A DNA stretch of 64,000 nucleotides from an uncultured Massilia sp. (GCA_913777025.1 CAJYQM010000086.1:1-64000), one strand, 5' to 3'; shown: positions 8,830-17,641, numbered from the stretch's first letter. The notes: a model not told the origin generated them from the letters alone. A program made the numbers and translations.

Positions 8830-9294
8830 ATGGATTACGTCGTCGTGAAGTGGCTGCACATCCTGTCGTCGACCTTCCTGTTCGGCACTGGCATCGGGTC
8901 GGCCTGGTACATGCTGTTCGCGAACGTCAGCCGCGACGTGCGCGCGATCGCCGTGGTCAGCAAGTACGTGGTCATCGCGGACTGGCTGTTCACGGCCACC
9001 ACCGCCATCATCCAGCCGGCCACCGGTTTCTACATGGCGCACCTGGCCGGCTTTCCGCTCACCAGCCACTGGATCATGTGGTCGGTGATCCTGTACGTGA
9101 TCGCCGGCGCCTGCTGGCTGCCGGTGGTATGGCTTCAAATGCGCCTGCGCGACATGACGGCCGAGGCGGCGCGCAACGACACCCCGCTGCCGCCGCTGTA
9201 CTGGACCTACTTTAAAACCTGGGTCGGGCTGGGGATCCCGGCCTTCATCGCCTTCGTCTTCATCTTCTGGTTCATGGTGGCCAAGCCGATGTAG
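8830..9294 (+). CDS. DUF2269 family membrane protein
   Basis: A 154-residue integral membrane protein of the DUF2269 family, function unknown. It has about four hydrophobic segments and the family-like opening VVKWLHILSSTFLFGTGIGS, then the charged loop LRDMTAEAARND and a final helix pair. Its ATG immediately follows the stop of the SDR/DoxX-like gene with zero spacing, so translation is likely coupled. The pairing suggests the two proteins work together in the inner membrane. Confidence 0.88.
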   Translation: MDYVVVKWLHILSSTFLFGTGIGSAWYMLFANVSRDVRAIAVVSKYVVIADWLFTATTAIIQPATGFYMAHLAGFPLTSHWIMWSVILYVIAGACWLPVVWLQMRLRDMTAEAARNDTPLPPLYWTYFKTWVGLGIPAFIAFVFIFWFMVAKPM

Positions 9295-9328
9295 TAGGCT
9301 GTTGACTTAATTATCGAAAGGAAGCTTC

Positions 9329-11089
9329 ATGTCCCGTATTGGTCTCGGCCTCATTTTGTCGCTCGTATCGAGCGCCGTATTCGCCGCCGCACCGGCCTGG
9401 GTCGCGCGCAGCGACGCCTATACCCAGCCGGTCCTGAAGGACACCGGCAAATACCAGCCCGAGGAATCGACCGAACTGGGCGACGAGAGCTTCGACACCG
9501 CGGTCGCCGACTTCAAACCGCGCGACTACGCGCGCCAGCTGGCCGATACCGAAAAACGCCTGAAGGAATTGCGCCGCCAGCGCGCGCTTGAGAAAGACGT
9601 CAAGGTGCGCCAGGACCTCGACATCCTGATCGACTCGCGCGAAAAGCTCATCGCCAGCATGAAGCTGGACCGCCAGTACCTCCTCAACTACGTGAACGTG
9701 GGCGAGCTGGTGTACGGCGGCCTGCAATCGCTGCTCGACCCGCGCAACAAGCCGGAGCGCCAGAAGCTGGCGCTGGTGCGCCTGAAGCGCTACGCCGGCA
9801 AGGAAAACGGCTACGTCCCGATCGCCACGCTGGTACGCGCGCGCAGCGAGGAGCGGCTTGCCAACAAGGCCCTGATCGGCCCGTATATCGGCGAAGTCGA
9901 GGAGGGCCTGAACAACAACGCCACCTACCTGAACGGCATCGAAGCGATGTTCAAGAAGGCCGGCGTGCAGGGCTGGAAAGCCGACCTGGGGGCCCTCAAA
10001 GCCCAGGTGAAGGATTACGACGACTGGGTGCGCGCCAGCATCCTGCCGCGCGCGCGCAAGGAAGTGCGGCTGCCGGAGGCGATCTACGCCAACCGCCTGG
10101 TCAACGTCGGCGTCGACATCGCGCCGGAACAGCTGATCGAGCGCGCCAGCTTCGACTTCCAGGAAGTGCGCGACCAGATGCAGGTGGTGGCGAACACCAT
10201 CGCCGCGCAAAGGAAACTGCTGTCGCCGGACTACCGCGACGTGATGCGCGAACTCAAAAAGACCTCGATCCCGGCCGACCAGCTGCTCCCTTATTACCGC
10301 GAGCGCCTGAAGGACATCGAAGGCATCATCCGCGCGCGCGGCCTGGTGACGCTGCCTTCACGCGAGGCCAACATCCGCACCGCCAGCGAGGCGGAAGCGG
10401 CGCGCACGCCGGCGCCCTTCATGAATCCGCCGCGCATGATCGGCAACACCGGAGAATACGGCGAATTCGTGATCCCGCTCTCGAACCCGAACGCGAAGTC
10501 GAAGGAAAAGATGGACGACTTCGACTACGCCGCCGTGGCCTGGGGCGTGACCGCGCACGAGGCGAGGCCGGGCCACGAGCTGCAGTTCGCGTCGATGGTC
10601 GAGCAGGGCATGTCGGTGGCGCGCGCCCGCTTCGCCTTCAACAGCGCCAACGTCGAAGGCTGGGGCCTGTATTCGGAAGCGCTGGTGCTGCCCTACATGC
10701 CGCCGGAAGGCCAGCTGGCCGCGCTGCAGATCCGCCTGCTGCGCATGGCGCGCGCGATGCTCGACCCGATGATCAACCTGGGCCGCATGACGCCGCAGGA
10801 AGCCAAGGCTTTCCTGATGAAGGAAGTGGTGCTGTCCGAACCCTTCGCCCAGTCCGAGGTCGACCGCTATTCCTACCGCAGCCCGGGCCAGGCCACCGCC
10901 TACTACTACGGTTACGTGAAGCTGCGCGCCTTGAAAACCCTGGCCGAGATCGAGCTGGGCGAGCGTTTCAATCTGAAGGCCTTCAACGACTTCGTCATCG
11001 CCCAGGGCATCCTGCCGCCGGACTTGATGAAGCAGGCGGTGCTGCAGGACTTCATCCCGGCACAAAAAGCACAAGTGGCCGTTAAATAA
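9329..11089 (+). CDS. DUF885 family putative metallopeptidase (exported)
   Basis: A 586-residue protein of the DUF885 family, which has peptidase-like zinc motifs. The signal peptide MSRIGLGLILSLVSSAVFA places it in the periplasm or outside. The key motif AHEARPGHELQF (about residues 414-425) is the HExxPGH signature that stands for the zinc-binding HExxH in this family. A second conserved patch, EGWGLYSEALVLP, supplies the downstream metal-ligand region. The C-terminal part (YSYRSPGQATAYYYGYVKL) also fits. GAAAGGAAG lies just upstream of ATG 9329. It is monocistronic. The substrate is unknown. Confidence 0.88.
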   Translation: MSRIGLGLILSLVSSAVFAAAPAWVARSDAYTQPVLKDTGKYQPEESTELGDESFDTAVADFKPRDYARQLADTEKRLKELRRQRALEKDVKVRQDLDILIDSREKLIASMKLDRQYLLNYVNVGELVYGGLQSLLDPRNKPERQKLALVRLKRYAGKENGYVPIATLVRARSEERLANKALIGPYIGEVEEGLNNNATYLNGIEAMFKKAGVQGWKADLGALKAQVKDYDDWVRASILPRARKEVRLPEAIYANRLVNVGVDIAPEQLIERASFDFQEVRDQMQVVANTIAAQRKLLSPDYRDVMRELKKTSIPADQLLPYYRERLKDIEGIIRARGLVTLPSREANIRTASEAEAARTPAPFMNPPRMIGNTGEYGEFVIPLSNPNAKSKEKMDDFDYAAVAWGVTAHEARPGHELQFASMVEQGMSVARARFAFNSANVEGWGLYSEALVLPYMPPEGQLAALQIRLLRMARAMLDPMINLGRMTPQEAKAFLMKEVVLSEPFAQSEVDRYSYRSPGQATAYYYGYVKLRALKTLAEIELGERFNLKAFNDFVIAQGILPPDLMKQAVLQDFIPAQKAQVAVK

Positions 11090-11170
11090 TTCATCAGGGT
11101 ATCTTGCGCCGTGTCCGTCTCATTATCGGTAAGGTGGGCGGATGTTTCGTTCACCCTTACGGAGGCTCAC

Positions 11171-11266
11171 ATGCGCAAGATGATCCTGATGGCCGTCGCC
11201 GGTTTTTTCTGGAAGAAGTACATGGCCAAGAAGACCTATAACGGCACCGTTCCCGGCCGTTTCTGA
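11171..11266 (+). CDS. small basic 31-residue protein
   Basis: Short ORF preceded by a strong GGAGG at 11160-11164. It encodes MRKMILMAVAGFFWKKYMAK followed by KTYNGTVPGRF. The N-terminal 15 residues are hydrophobic and the rest is strongly basic, like a small membrane-associated peptide. It lies alone between the DUF885 and dehydrogenase genes. No family was recognised. Support rests on the ribosome binding site and plausible composition only. Confidence 0.55.
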   Translation: MRKMILMAVAGFFWKKYMAKKTYNGTVPGRF

Positions 11267-11371
11267 CCGGCCGCCCGCATCGCCCGACCGTGCGCCGCCC
11301 CCGCGCGGCTTGCGGCGACAATGACCTCCCGCCCGGACGGGCGTAACGATCAAACCCAAGGAGGAAGGACG

Positions 11372-12391
11372 ATGCGGGCTTACCAGATTCTCCCCGGCGA
11401 TGGCATCGACGGGCTGCAATGCGTGGATTTCCCGGACCACGCGCCGGGTGCGGGCGAAGTGCGCGTGCGGGTGCGCGCGGTCTCGCTGAATTACCGCGAC
11501 CTGATGGTTGCCAGCGGCAACTACCTGGTCAACGTCGACGATCCCATCATTCCCTGCTCGGACGGCGCCGGCGAAGTCGTCGCCACCGGCCCGGGCGTGA
11601 CACGGGTGCAGGTGGGCGACCGCGTCGCCGCTTCCTTCTTCCCCTACTGGCAAGACGGCCGCACCGGCCCCGACAAGGTTCGCCACGCGCTGGGCGGCGA
11701 CATCGACGGCATGCTGGCCGAAGAGGTCGTGCTGCATGAAGACGCGCTGGTGAAAATCCCGGCCTCGATGAGCTTCGTCGACGCCGCCACCATGCCCTGC
11801 GCCGGCGTGACGGCCTGGAACGCGATCTTCGAATCGAGCAACGGTATCCAGCCGGGCGACACCGTGCTGCTGCTGGGCACCGGCGGCGTCTCGGTGCTGG
11901 GCCTGCAGCTGGCCAAGGCGGCCGGCTTGACCACCATCATCACCTCATCCAGCGACGACAAGCTGCAGCGCGCGAAGGAACTGGGCGCGCATCACGTGAT
12001 CAACTACCGGAGCACGCCGGAATGGCAGGAAGAGGTACTGCGCGTGACCGGCGGCCTGGGCGCGGACGTGGTGCTGGAAGTCGGCGGCCAGGGCACGGTG
12101 AACCGCTCGGTGGCATCCGCCTCGATGGGCGGCAGCGTCGCCATCATCGGCGGCGTCAGCGGCTTCGGCGGCGAGGTCAACCCGGCCACGCTGCTGACCG
12201 GCGCCAAGCGCATGGTCGGCATTTTCGTCGGCAGCCGCACCATGCTGGAGAAGGTGATGCGCTTTGCCGAGACCGCCGGGATCCAGCCGGTGGTGGACCG
12301 CGTGTTCACCTTCGAGCAGGCGCAGGAAGCGTACCGCCACATGGAATCGGGGGCGCACTTCGGCAAAGTCGTGATCGCGCTGGGGCAGTAA
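11372..12391 (+). CDS. zinc-type alcohol dehydrogenase family oxidoreductase
   Basis: A 339-residue MDR-superfamily oxidoreductase using NAD(P)H. The N-terminal GroES-like domain contains VRVRAVSLNYRDLMVASGNY and PCSDGAGEVVATGPGV. The Rossmann domain contains VLLLGTGGVSVLGLQLAKAA. The classical catalytic-zinc Cys/His set is not evident (SLNYRDL occupies the usual Cys-containing segment), so it is closer to the zinc-independent quinone oxidoreductase-like members despite the common family name. The start is fixed by AAGGAGGAAG directly upstream of ATG 11372. Substrate unknown. Confidence 0.85.
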   Translation: MRAYQILPGDGIDGLQCVDFPDHAPGAGEVRVRVRAVSLNYRDLMVASGNYLVNVDDPIIPCSDGAGEVVATGPGVTRVQVGDRVAASFFPYWQDGRTGPDKVRHALGGDIDGMLAEEVVLHEDALVKIPASMSFVDAATMPCAGVTAWNAIFESSNGIQPGDTVLLLGTGGVSVLGLQLAKAAGLTTIITSSSDDKLQRAKELGAHHVINYRSTPEWQEEVLRVTGGLGADVVLEVGGQGTVNRSVASASMGGSVAIIGGVSGFGGEVNPATLLTGAKRMVGIFVGSRTMLEKVMRFAETAGIQPVVDRVFTFEQAQEAYRHMESGAHFGKVVIALGQ

Positions 12392-12410
12392 GCCTTGCCG
12401 CAAGCGCTAC

Positions 12411-12510
12411 CGTCACCCCCGCGAAAGCAGGGTCATACCGAGCTTCCGAAGTCTTCCGGTTTACCGAATTCCGTCCTTCAGCATGGATTCCCGCTTTCGC
12501 GGGAATGACA
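12411..12510. repeat. palindromic repeat of the CCCGCGAAAGCGGG type
   Basis: GTCACCCCCGCGAAAGCAGGG at the left and TTCCCGCTTTCGCGGGAATG at the right form an imperfect long inverted repeat around a short spacer. The right arm is itself a hairpin, CCCGCTTTCGCGGG. This sequence type is widespread between proteobacterial genes. It lies between two convergent genes and may help termination on both strands. Confidence 0.65.
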
Positions 12511-12519
12511 TTGCGGGCT

Positions 12520-13299
12520 TCATTTCTGCATTTTCACCAGCTCGATTTCGAACAGCTTCGGCCACAGCTTCCCGGTCACATACAAACGCTTCTGTTTGGC
12601 GTCATAGGCGATGCCGTTCAGGACCGCGTCCACCGACGTGGTCCCGCGCTTGTCCGGCGGCAGCAGGCCGGCCAGGTTGATCCAGCCGACCACCTTGCCG
12701 CTGGCCGGGTCGATGCGCGCGATCACGTCGTAGCCCCAGATGTTGGCGTAGATCTCGCCGTCGACCACTTCCAGCTCGTTCAGCTGCGGGATCGGCTTGC
12801 CCTCGGCCGTCACCTGGATGCGGCGCTGCTCGTCCAGCGTCTTGGGGTCGAGCACGCGGATCTCGTTGCTGCCGTCGCTCATGTAGACGTGCTGCGCGTC
12901 GCTGGCCAGGCCCCAGCCTTCGCCCTTGTAGTTGAAGCGGCTCTTCATGGTGAAGGTCTTGGCGTCGTAGACGAAGCCGACGTTCGACTGCCAGGTCAGG
13001 GTGACGATGTTGTCGCCGACGGCGGCCGAGCCTTCGCCGAAGTATTCGTCGGCCAGCGCCTTCTTCTGCAATACCTTGCCGGTCTTGAGATCGACCTTGC
13101 GCAGCGAGGACTGGCCCTTCTGGCCGGTGCTCTCGTACAGCTGGCCATCCTTGAAGAACAGGCCCTGGGTAAAGGCGCCCGGGTCGTGCGGGTAGGTGTT
13201 CTTGACCATGAACCCGTACACGGGGATGGCAGCCTGGGCGACGGTGGCGCCGCCCAGGACGAGGCCCAGGCCGAGGACCAGGGATGCGATTTTTTTCAT
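12520..13299 (-). CDS. glutaminyl-peptide cyclotransferase (exported)
   Basis: Bacterial beta-propeller glutaminyl cyclase, which converts N-terminal Gln of peptides to pyroglutamate. The 259-residue protein has a signal peptide (MKKIASLVLGLGLVLGGATV, cleavage near AQA). Propeller motifs follow: YPHDPGAFTQGL near the mature N-terminus, GEGWGLASDAQHVYMSDGS and NELEVVDGEIYANIWG, then LNGIAYDAKQKRLYVTGKLW. These match the plant/bacterial QC family well. The start at 13299 is chosen because it begins the signal peptide. It is convergent with the dehydrogenase gene across a palindromic repeat. Confidence 0.9.
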   Translation of the reverse strand: MKKIASLVLGLGLVLGGATVAQAAIPVYGFMVKNTYPHDPGAFTQGLFFKDGQLYESTGQKGQSSLRKVDLKTGKVLQKKALADEYFGEGSAAVGDNIVTLTWQSNVGFVYDAKTFTMKSRFNYKGEGWGLASDAQHVYMSDGSNEIRVLDPKTLDEQRRIQVTAEGKPIPQLNELEVVDGEIYANIWGYDVIARIDPASGKVVGWINLAGLLPPDKRGTTSVDAVLNGIAYDAKQKRLYVTGKLWPKLFEIELVKMQK

Positions 13300-13475
13300 A
13301 AGGCTCCGGAAAGCGAAGACCGGCCGCGCCGGCACGATGTCATAGTATGCCAGCAACGCGCCAATGCCGAGCCGGTTGACCTGGTTTTACGGCGCTGCCG
13401 TGCCGGGACGATGGGTTGCCGGCATTTGCGTTAGGATTGGCCTTGAAATGAATAACGGATGACTCGGGAACCGGA

Positions 13476-14507
13476 ATGGACAGTATCGACCTTGAAGTGC
13501 TGCACGCCTGCGACCAATGGCTGCGCGCGGGCCAGCGCTGCGAATACGTGACGGTGGTGCGCACCTGGGGATCGAGCCCGCGTCCGGAAGGCGCGACCAT
13601 GGCGATCCGCGAGGATGGCATGGTGGTGGGCTCGGTGTCCGGCGGCTGCATCGAAGACGACCTGATCGCGGCAGTACGGGAAAAGGGGATCACGCGCACC
13701 GCACCGGAAGTGCTGACCTACGGCATCAGCGCCGACGAGGCCCACCGCTTCGGCCTGCCCTGCGGCGGCACCATCCAGCTGGTGGTCGAGCCGCTCGGCG
13801 CGCACAGCCGCATGGACGAATTGCTGGCCCTGGCCCAGCGCCGCGTGCTGACCCGGCGCACCCTCGACCTTGCCACCGGCGCCGTCGAGCTGGCCCAGGG
13901 TGCCGCCGACGAGCGCCTGCGCATGGACAAGCAGCAGCTGCTCACCCTGCACGGCCCGCGCCTGCGCATGCTGATCATCGGCGCCGGCCAGCTGTCGCAA
14001 TTCCTGGCCCAGATCGCGGTCGGGCTGGAATACCAGGTCACGGTGTGCGACCCGCGCGAGGAATACCGCACCAGCTGGAACCTGCCGGGCGTGGACCTCG
14101 TGCATGACATGCCGGACGACGTGGTGCTGGCCATGAAGCTGGACAACCGCAGCGCCGTCATCGCGCTGACCCACGACCCCAAGCTGGACGACATGGGCCT
14201 GATGGAAGCGCTCAAGACCGATGCCTTCTACGTCGGCGCGATCGGCTCGCGCGTGAACAATGCGCGCCGCCGCGAACGCCTGCGCGACCTCGACCTGAGC
14301 GAAGCGCAGATCGCGAAACTGCACGGCCCGATCGGCATCTACATCGGCAGCAAGACGCCGTATGAAATCGCGGTGTCGATCCTGGCCGAGCTGACCGCCG
14401 TGAAAAACGGCGTGCCGCTGCCGCAGCAGATGACGGTGGAGGGCGGCAAGGCGATGATGAGCGACCTGCCGGTCAATCCGCTGGCAGACACGCGCGCCGC
14501 CGCCTGA
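13476..14507 (+). CDS. XdhC family molybdenum cofactor chaperone
   Basis: XdhC-type protein (343 residues) that binds and matures molybdenum cofactor for insertion into xanthine-dehydrogenase-type enzymes. The N-terminal XdhC domain has VVRTWGSSPRPEGATMAI and GSVSGGCIEDDL. The C-terminal Rossmann-like domain has MLIIGAGQLSQFLAQIAVGL, then FYVGAIGSRVNNARRRERL and IGIYIGSKTPYEIAVSILAE. No xanthine dehydrogenase or other Mo-hydroxylase subunit lies beside it in this window, so its client enzyme is encoded elsewhere. It fits loosely with the molybdate uptake genes about 5 kb downstream. Its stop codon directly abuts the stop of the convergent ArgO-like gene. Confidence 0.9.
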   Translation: MDSIDLEVLHACDQWLRAGQRCEYVTVVRTWGSSPRPEGATMAIREDGMVVGSVSGGCIEDDLIAAVREKGITRTAPEVLTYGISADEAHRFGLPCGGTIQLVVEPLGAHSRMDELLALAQRRVLTRRTLDLATGAVELAQGAADERLRMDKQQLLTLHGPRLRMLIIGAGQLSQFLAQIAVGLEYQVTVCDPREEYRTSWNLPGVDLVHDMPDDVVLAMKLDNRSAVIALTHDPKLDDMGLMEALKTDAFYVGAIGSRVNNARRRERLRDLDLSEAQIAKLHGPIGIYIGSKTPYEIAVSILAELTAVKNGVPLPQQMTVEGGKAMMSDLPVNPLADTRAAA

Positions 14508-15122
14508 TCACGCCTCTTTCAACAACAGCGCGGCCAGCGCCAGCATCGTCAGCCCCGTAAAGGCTTCGATGGCGCGCCATACGCCTGGCCGCGCCAGCAC
14601 GAAGGCAAAGCGCCGCGCCAGCAGGCCCAGTCCAGAAAACCACAGCAGCGAAGCCAGCATGGCGCCCAGCGCGAAGGAACTGCGGTGGCCGGCCGCCAGG
14701 CTGCTGCCGACCGCGCCCAGCACCACCACCGTGTCCAGGTAGACGTGCGGGTTCAGCAGCGACATCGCCAGCACCGTCATGAGGGCTTGCGGTGCGCGGG
14801 CGGCCGTCGCGCCTTCCTGCGCCGGCGCCGCCGCCCCGCGCCAGCTGCTCATCAGGCAACGCAGCCCATACCAGCACAGGAACAGGGCACCGCCCCAGCG
14901 GCAGGCCGCCAGCAGCATCGGCGAGGCTTCCACCAGCGCGCCGAAGCCGGACATGCCGAGCGCGATCAGGACGGTGTCGACCAGCACGCACGTGGCCACC
15001 GTCAGCAACACGTGGCGGCCGCGCACGCCGGTGCGGATCACGTGGGCGTTCTGGGCACCGATCGGCATGATCAGGCTGGCGCCCATGCCCAGGCCCTGCA
15101 GGAAGACTTGCTGCGACAACAT
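14508..15122 (-). CDS. argO: LysE/ArgO-type basic amino acid exporter
   Basis: Inner-membrane exporter of arginine or lysine, 204 residues with about six membrane helices. The N-terminus has GLGMGASLIMPIGAQNAHVI, the classic LysE/ArgO motif with GAQN, and the middle has LLNPHVYLDTVVVLGAVGSS. The start MLSQQVFLQG at 15122 fits the family. It is divergent from an ArgP-like LysR gene across about 100 bases. That is the standard arrangement in which ArgP/LysG activates the exporter when basic amino acids are high. The symbol is by family and context; exact substrate was not tested. Confidence 0.88.
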   Translation of the reverse strand: MLSQQVFLQGLGMGASLIMPIGAQNAHVIRTGVRGRHVLLTVATCVLVDTVLIALGMSGFGALVEASPMLLAACRWGGALFLCWYGLRCLMSSWRGAAAPAQEGATAARAPQALMTVLAMSLLNPHVYLDTVVVLGAVGSSLAAGHRSSFALGAMLASLLWFSGLGLLARRFAFVLARPGVWRAIEAFTGLTMLALAALLLKEA

Positions 15123-15222
15123 TGTTATCTCCGCTTGATGGAAAGCAGGCAGCATCGCCGCAGCAGCGTACTTCTTCAATTATATTAACGAAATCTAATC
15201 TTCCTTAAGCCGGGCTAATCCA

Positions 15223-16128
15223 ATGCAGATCGATCCACGCCGCAGCGAAGCCTTCCTGGCCGCCATCGACGGCGGCAGCCTGGAAGCGGCGGCCGTGCGG
15301 CTGAACATCACGCCCTCGGCCGTGTCGCAGCGGATCAGCGCCCTCGAGCAGGACATGGGGACGCCGCTGCTGGTGCGCTCGCGCCCCTGCCGCCCGACCG
15401 CGCCCGGCATGCGCCTGCTGCAATTCCTGCGCCGGCGCGCACTGCTGGAAGCGGAATTCCTGGCCGAGCAGGAAGCGGACGCCGGACCGGTGCGCATCCT
15501 GCTTGCCGTCAACAACGACACGCTGGCGACCTGGCTGTTGCCGGTGCTGGCGCCGGTGCTGATCGCCGAAGGTCTGCTGGTCGAATTCGTGCTCGACAAC
15601 CAGGGCCACACGTTTGCGCTGCTGGAGCAGGGGCTGGCGCTGGCCTGCGTCTCCGGCGAAACCGCGCCGATGCGCGGCTGCACGGTCAGCCCGCTGGGCC
15701 TGATGCGCTACCGGATGGTGGCGGCGCCGGCCTTTGCACGGCGCTGGTTTCCGGACGGGATCAACCGCGACGCCGCGCGCCGCGCGCCGGTGATGGTATT
15801 CGATCGCAAGGACACGATGCAGTCGATGTTCCTGCTGCAGCATTTCGGTTTGCCCGAGGGGGCGTATCCCTTTCATTACGTGCCGTCCAGCGACCCCTAC
15901 GTGCAATCGATCCGGATCGGCCTCGGCTACGGCATGCTTCCGCTCGAGCAGTGCGCGGCGATGCTGGCGTCCGGCGAGCTGGTCGACCTGACGCCGGACC
16001 TGCACCTGGACGTGCCGCTGTACTGGCACGCCTGGCGCATTCAGCCGCCGCGGCTGGAGCGCATGGGGGCGGCGCTGGTCAAGGCGGCGCGCGAGGTGCT
16101 GTTGCCGCTTCCTGCGCCGCTGTCCTGA
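15223..16128 (+). CDS. argP: LysR-family regulator, ArgP/LysG type
   Basis: Transcriptional activator of 301 residues. The winged HTH at residues 5-65 contains SLEAAAVRLNITPSAVSQRI and SALEQDMGTPLLVR, the ArgP/IciA form. The effector domain includes VNNDTLATWLLPVL, also typical of ArgP. It faces argO across an AT-rich intergenic region, so it most likely controls that exporter in response to lysine or arginine. Its last 88 bases overlap the convergent membrane-protein gene ending at 16041. Confidence 0.88.
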   Translation: MQIDPRRSEAFLAAIDGGSLEAAAVRLNITPSAVSQRISALEQDMGTPLLVRSRPCRPTAPGMRLLQFLRRRALLEAEFLAEQEADAGPVRILLAVNNDTLATWLLPVLAPVLIAEGLLVEFVLDNQGHTFALLEQGLALACVSGETAPMRGCTVSPLGLMRYRMVAAPAFARRWFPDGINRDAARRAPVMVFDRKDTMQSMFLLQHFGLPEGAYPFHYVPSSDPYVQSIRIGLGYGMLPLEQCAAMLASGELVDLTPDLHLDVPLYWHAWRIQPPRLERMGAALVKAAREVLLPLPAPLS

Positions 16129-16517
16129 GCCAGCGGCAGCCACTGGACCAGGCACCAGGCGCTTTCGGGCACCACGAAGATCCACAGCAGCGGTACGCCG
16201 GTCAGGGCCAGCGCCCACGCCATCCAGGCCGCGAACAGCAGGCGTGTCACGCCGTCGTAACGTCCGAACCTTACACTCGGCGCGCGCAGGCGCAGCACCG
16301 ACCAGGTCAGCACCACGCTGCCCATCAGGCAGGCGAACAGGATATGAAAAGGGCCGAAGGCCGGCAGCGCGGCGCCGCCGAGCAGCTGGTTGATGGCGGA
16401 GAGCCGCTCATGCAGCACGGCGAAGCTCCAGGGCGTGGCGAATGGCGCGGTCAGCAGCAGGTCGTACCAGGCGCTGGCGCGCACGATGCGCAGGTAGGTG
16501 GGGGTGGACAAGCGCAT
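16041..16517 (-). CDS. hypothetical membrane protein under MerR-type promoter
   Basis: A 158-residue protein with about four hydrophobic segments, unrecognised beyond that. The start MRLSTPTYLRIVRASAWYDL at 16517 has GAGGAG closely upstream on the minus strand. A MerR-type promoter/operator lies just beyond (see 16546-16577), facing it from the divergent MerR gene, so it is probably the MerR target. The Gly/Ser-rich C-terminal tail (about residues 130-158) overlaps the 3' end of argP on the other strand, which is unusual; a shorter reading is possible but no earlier stop exists in frame. Confidence 0.72.
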   Translation of the reverse strand: MRLSTPTYLRIVRASAWYDLLLTAPFATPWSFAVLHERLSAINQLLGGAALPAFGPFHILFACLMGSVVLTWSVLRLRAPSVRFGRYDGVTRLLFAAWMAWALALTGVPLLWIFVVPESAWCLVQWLPLAQDSGAGSGNSTSRAALTSAAPMRSSRGG

Positions 16518-16545
16518 GCGGGGCTCCTCGAAAGATGGTCGAACC

Positions 16546-16577
16546 ATGCTGGGCCCTGGAGTACACTCCAGGGTCAA
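16546..16577 (-). promoter_or_regulatory. MerR-type operator within a stretched promoter
   Basis: On the minus strand TTGACC (16577-16572) is followed by a 20-base spacer and CAGCAT (16551-16546). The perfect arms CCCTGGAGT and ACTCCAGGG (16554-16573, centre AC) sit inside the spacer. An over-long spacer with a dyad between -35 and -10 is the hallmark of MerR-activated promoters. It points at the membrane gene at 16041-16517. Confidence 0.75.
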
Positions 16578-16598
16578 CCACATTCGGAACCGGGATCG

Positions 16599-16991
16599 AT
16601 GCGGATCGGAGAACTGTCGAGCGCCACCGGCTTGAGCCGCGACACGCTGCGCTTTTATGAAAAACGCGGCCTGCTGCTGTCGCGCCGCCTGGACAACGGC
16701 TACCGCGACTATCCGGCGGACGCCGTGCAGTGGCTGTGCTACTTGCGCAGCGCCCAGGCGCTGGGTTTCACGCTGGCCGAAATCGAGGCAGGCATGCCGC
16801 TGATGATCGACGAAGGCGGTGGTGCGCCGGATACCGCCGCACCACCGCTGCGCGACGCCCTGCGGCGCAAGCTGGCCGACATCGACGCGCGCATCGCCGG
16901 CCTGCAGGCGCTGCGTGAAGGCCTGGCGCGCCAGCTCGAGCAACCGGGCGCGGACTGCCCGCTGGCCGCGCACGCCTCGAACGGCGCGTGA
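16599..16991 (+). CDS. MerR family transcriptional regulator
   Basis: A 130-residue regulator. The N-terminal HTH reads MRIGELSSATGLSRDTLRFY followed by EKRGLLLSRRLDNGYRDY, a textbook MerR DNA-binding domain. The dimerisation helix and a short C-terminal region with one Cys (GADCPLAAHASNG) follow. The effector domain is too short to suggest a metal or drug confidently; a single Cys argues against most metal-sensing types. It faces a membrane-protein gene across a MerR-type operator, which also lies close to its own start, so it probably autoregulates. Confidence 0.88.
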   Translation: MRIGELSSATGLSRDTLRFYEKRGLLLSRRLDNGYRDYPADAVQWLCYLRSAQALGFTLAEIEAGMPLMIDEGGGAPDTAAPPLRDALRRKLADIDARIAGLQALREGLARQLEQPGADCPLAAHASNGA

Positions 16992-17071
16992 CCGGCGACG
17001 TGCGCGGCGCTAGACTGGCCGCCGGCGATCAACGCTGTTTCTGTCATGGGGTTTTAACTGGAGTGACGACG

Positions 17072-17476
17072 ATGTGGCGTATCGAATTTTCATCCGCAAA
17101 ATTCCTGCCGACGCTGCCGCCGGCCTGCCAGAACAATCCCGGCATCTACGGTTTCGAACTGGCCCTGTGGCTGGCGCAGGCGCTGGGCCGGCGCGGCATC
17201 GCCACCAGCTATCCGGCGCCCGAGGACTGGGGCTGGCTGATCGAATACGAGCTGCCGGCCGGCGCCAGCTTCCTGATCGGCTGCGCCAGCATCTGCGGCC
17301 CGCACGCGGGTTACGACGGCGAACCGGTCGACTGGTCGATCGCCGTCGAGGAATACCGCAGCATGAAGCAGCGCATCCACAACCTGTCCAGCACGCGCGA
17401 GCTGGAAACGCTGAGCGCGCACATCCTGGACGCATTGGCGGAAGAATGCATCCCTTCGGCCCGGCTCGAGGCCTGA
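17072..17476 (+). CDS. conserved hypothetical protein
   Basis: A 134-residue soluble protein, not assigned to a named family. It contains NPGIYGFELALWLAQALGRR and EDWGWLIEYELPAGASFLIG, giving an alternating alpha/beta look, and a helical C-terminus. GGAG sits upstream of ATG 17072; an upstream in-frame ATG at 16988 overlaps the merR stop and adds a non-conserved-looking extension, so I rejected it. No signal peptide. No neighbour suggests a role. Confidence 0.7.
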   Translation: MWRIEFSSAKFLPTLPPACQNNPGIYGFELALWLAQALGRRGIATSYPAPEDWGWLIEYELPAGASFLIGCASICGPHAGYDGEPVDWSIAVEEYRSMKQRIHNLSSTRELETLSAHILDALAEECIPSARLEA

Positions 17477-17641
17477 ACACGGTCCTGGACGTGCAAGCTG
17501 AGAAGTGCGGTATTTAAATGCTGCACTGTGGCATCATCACGTATTAATTTGTTACAGAACAATGTCTGCGTGATGTCGTCCGGCCGCGTTAAGGAAGCAG
17601 GCGCCGTGCCAAGGCGCAGTCATCGACCCATGGAGAAGAGA

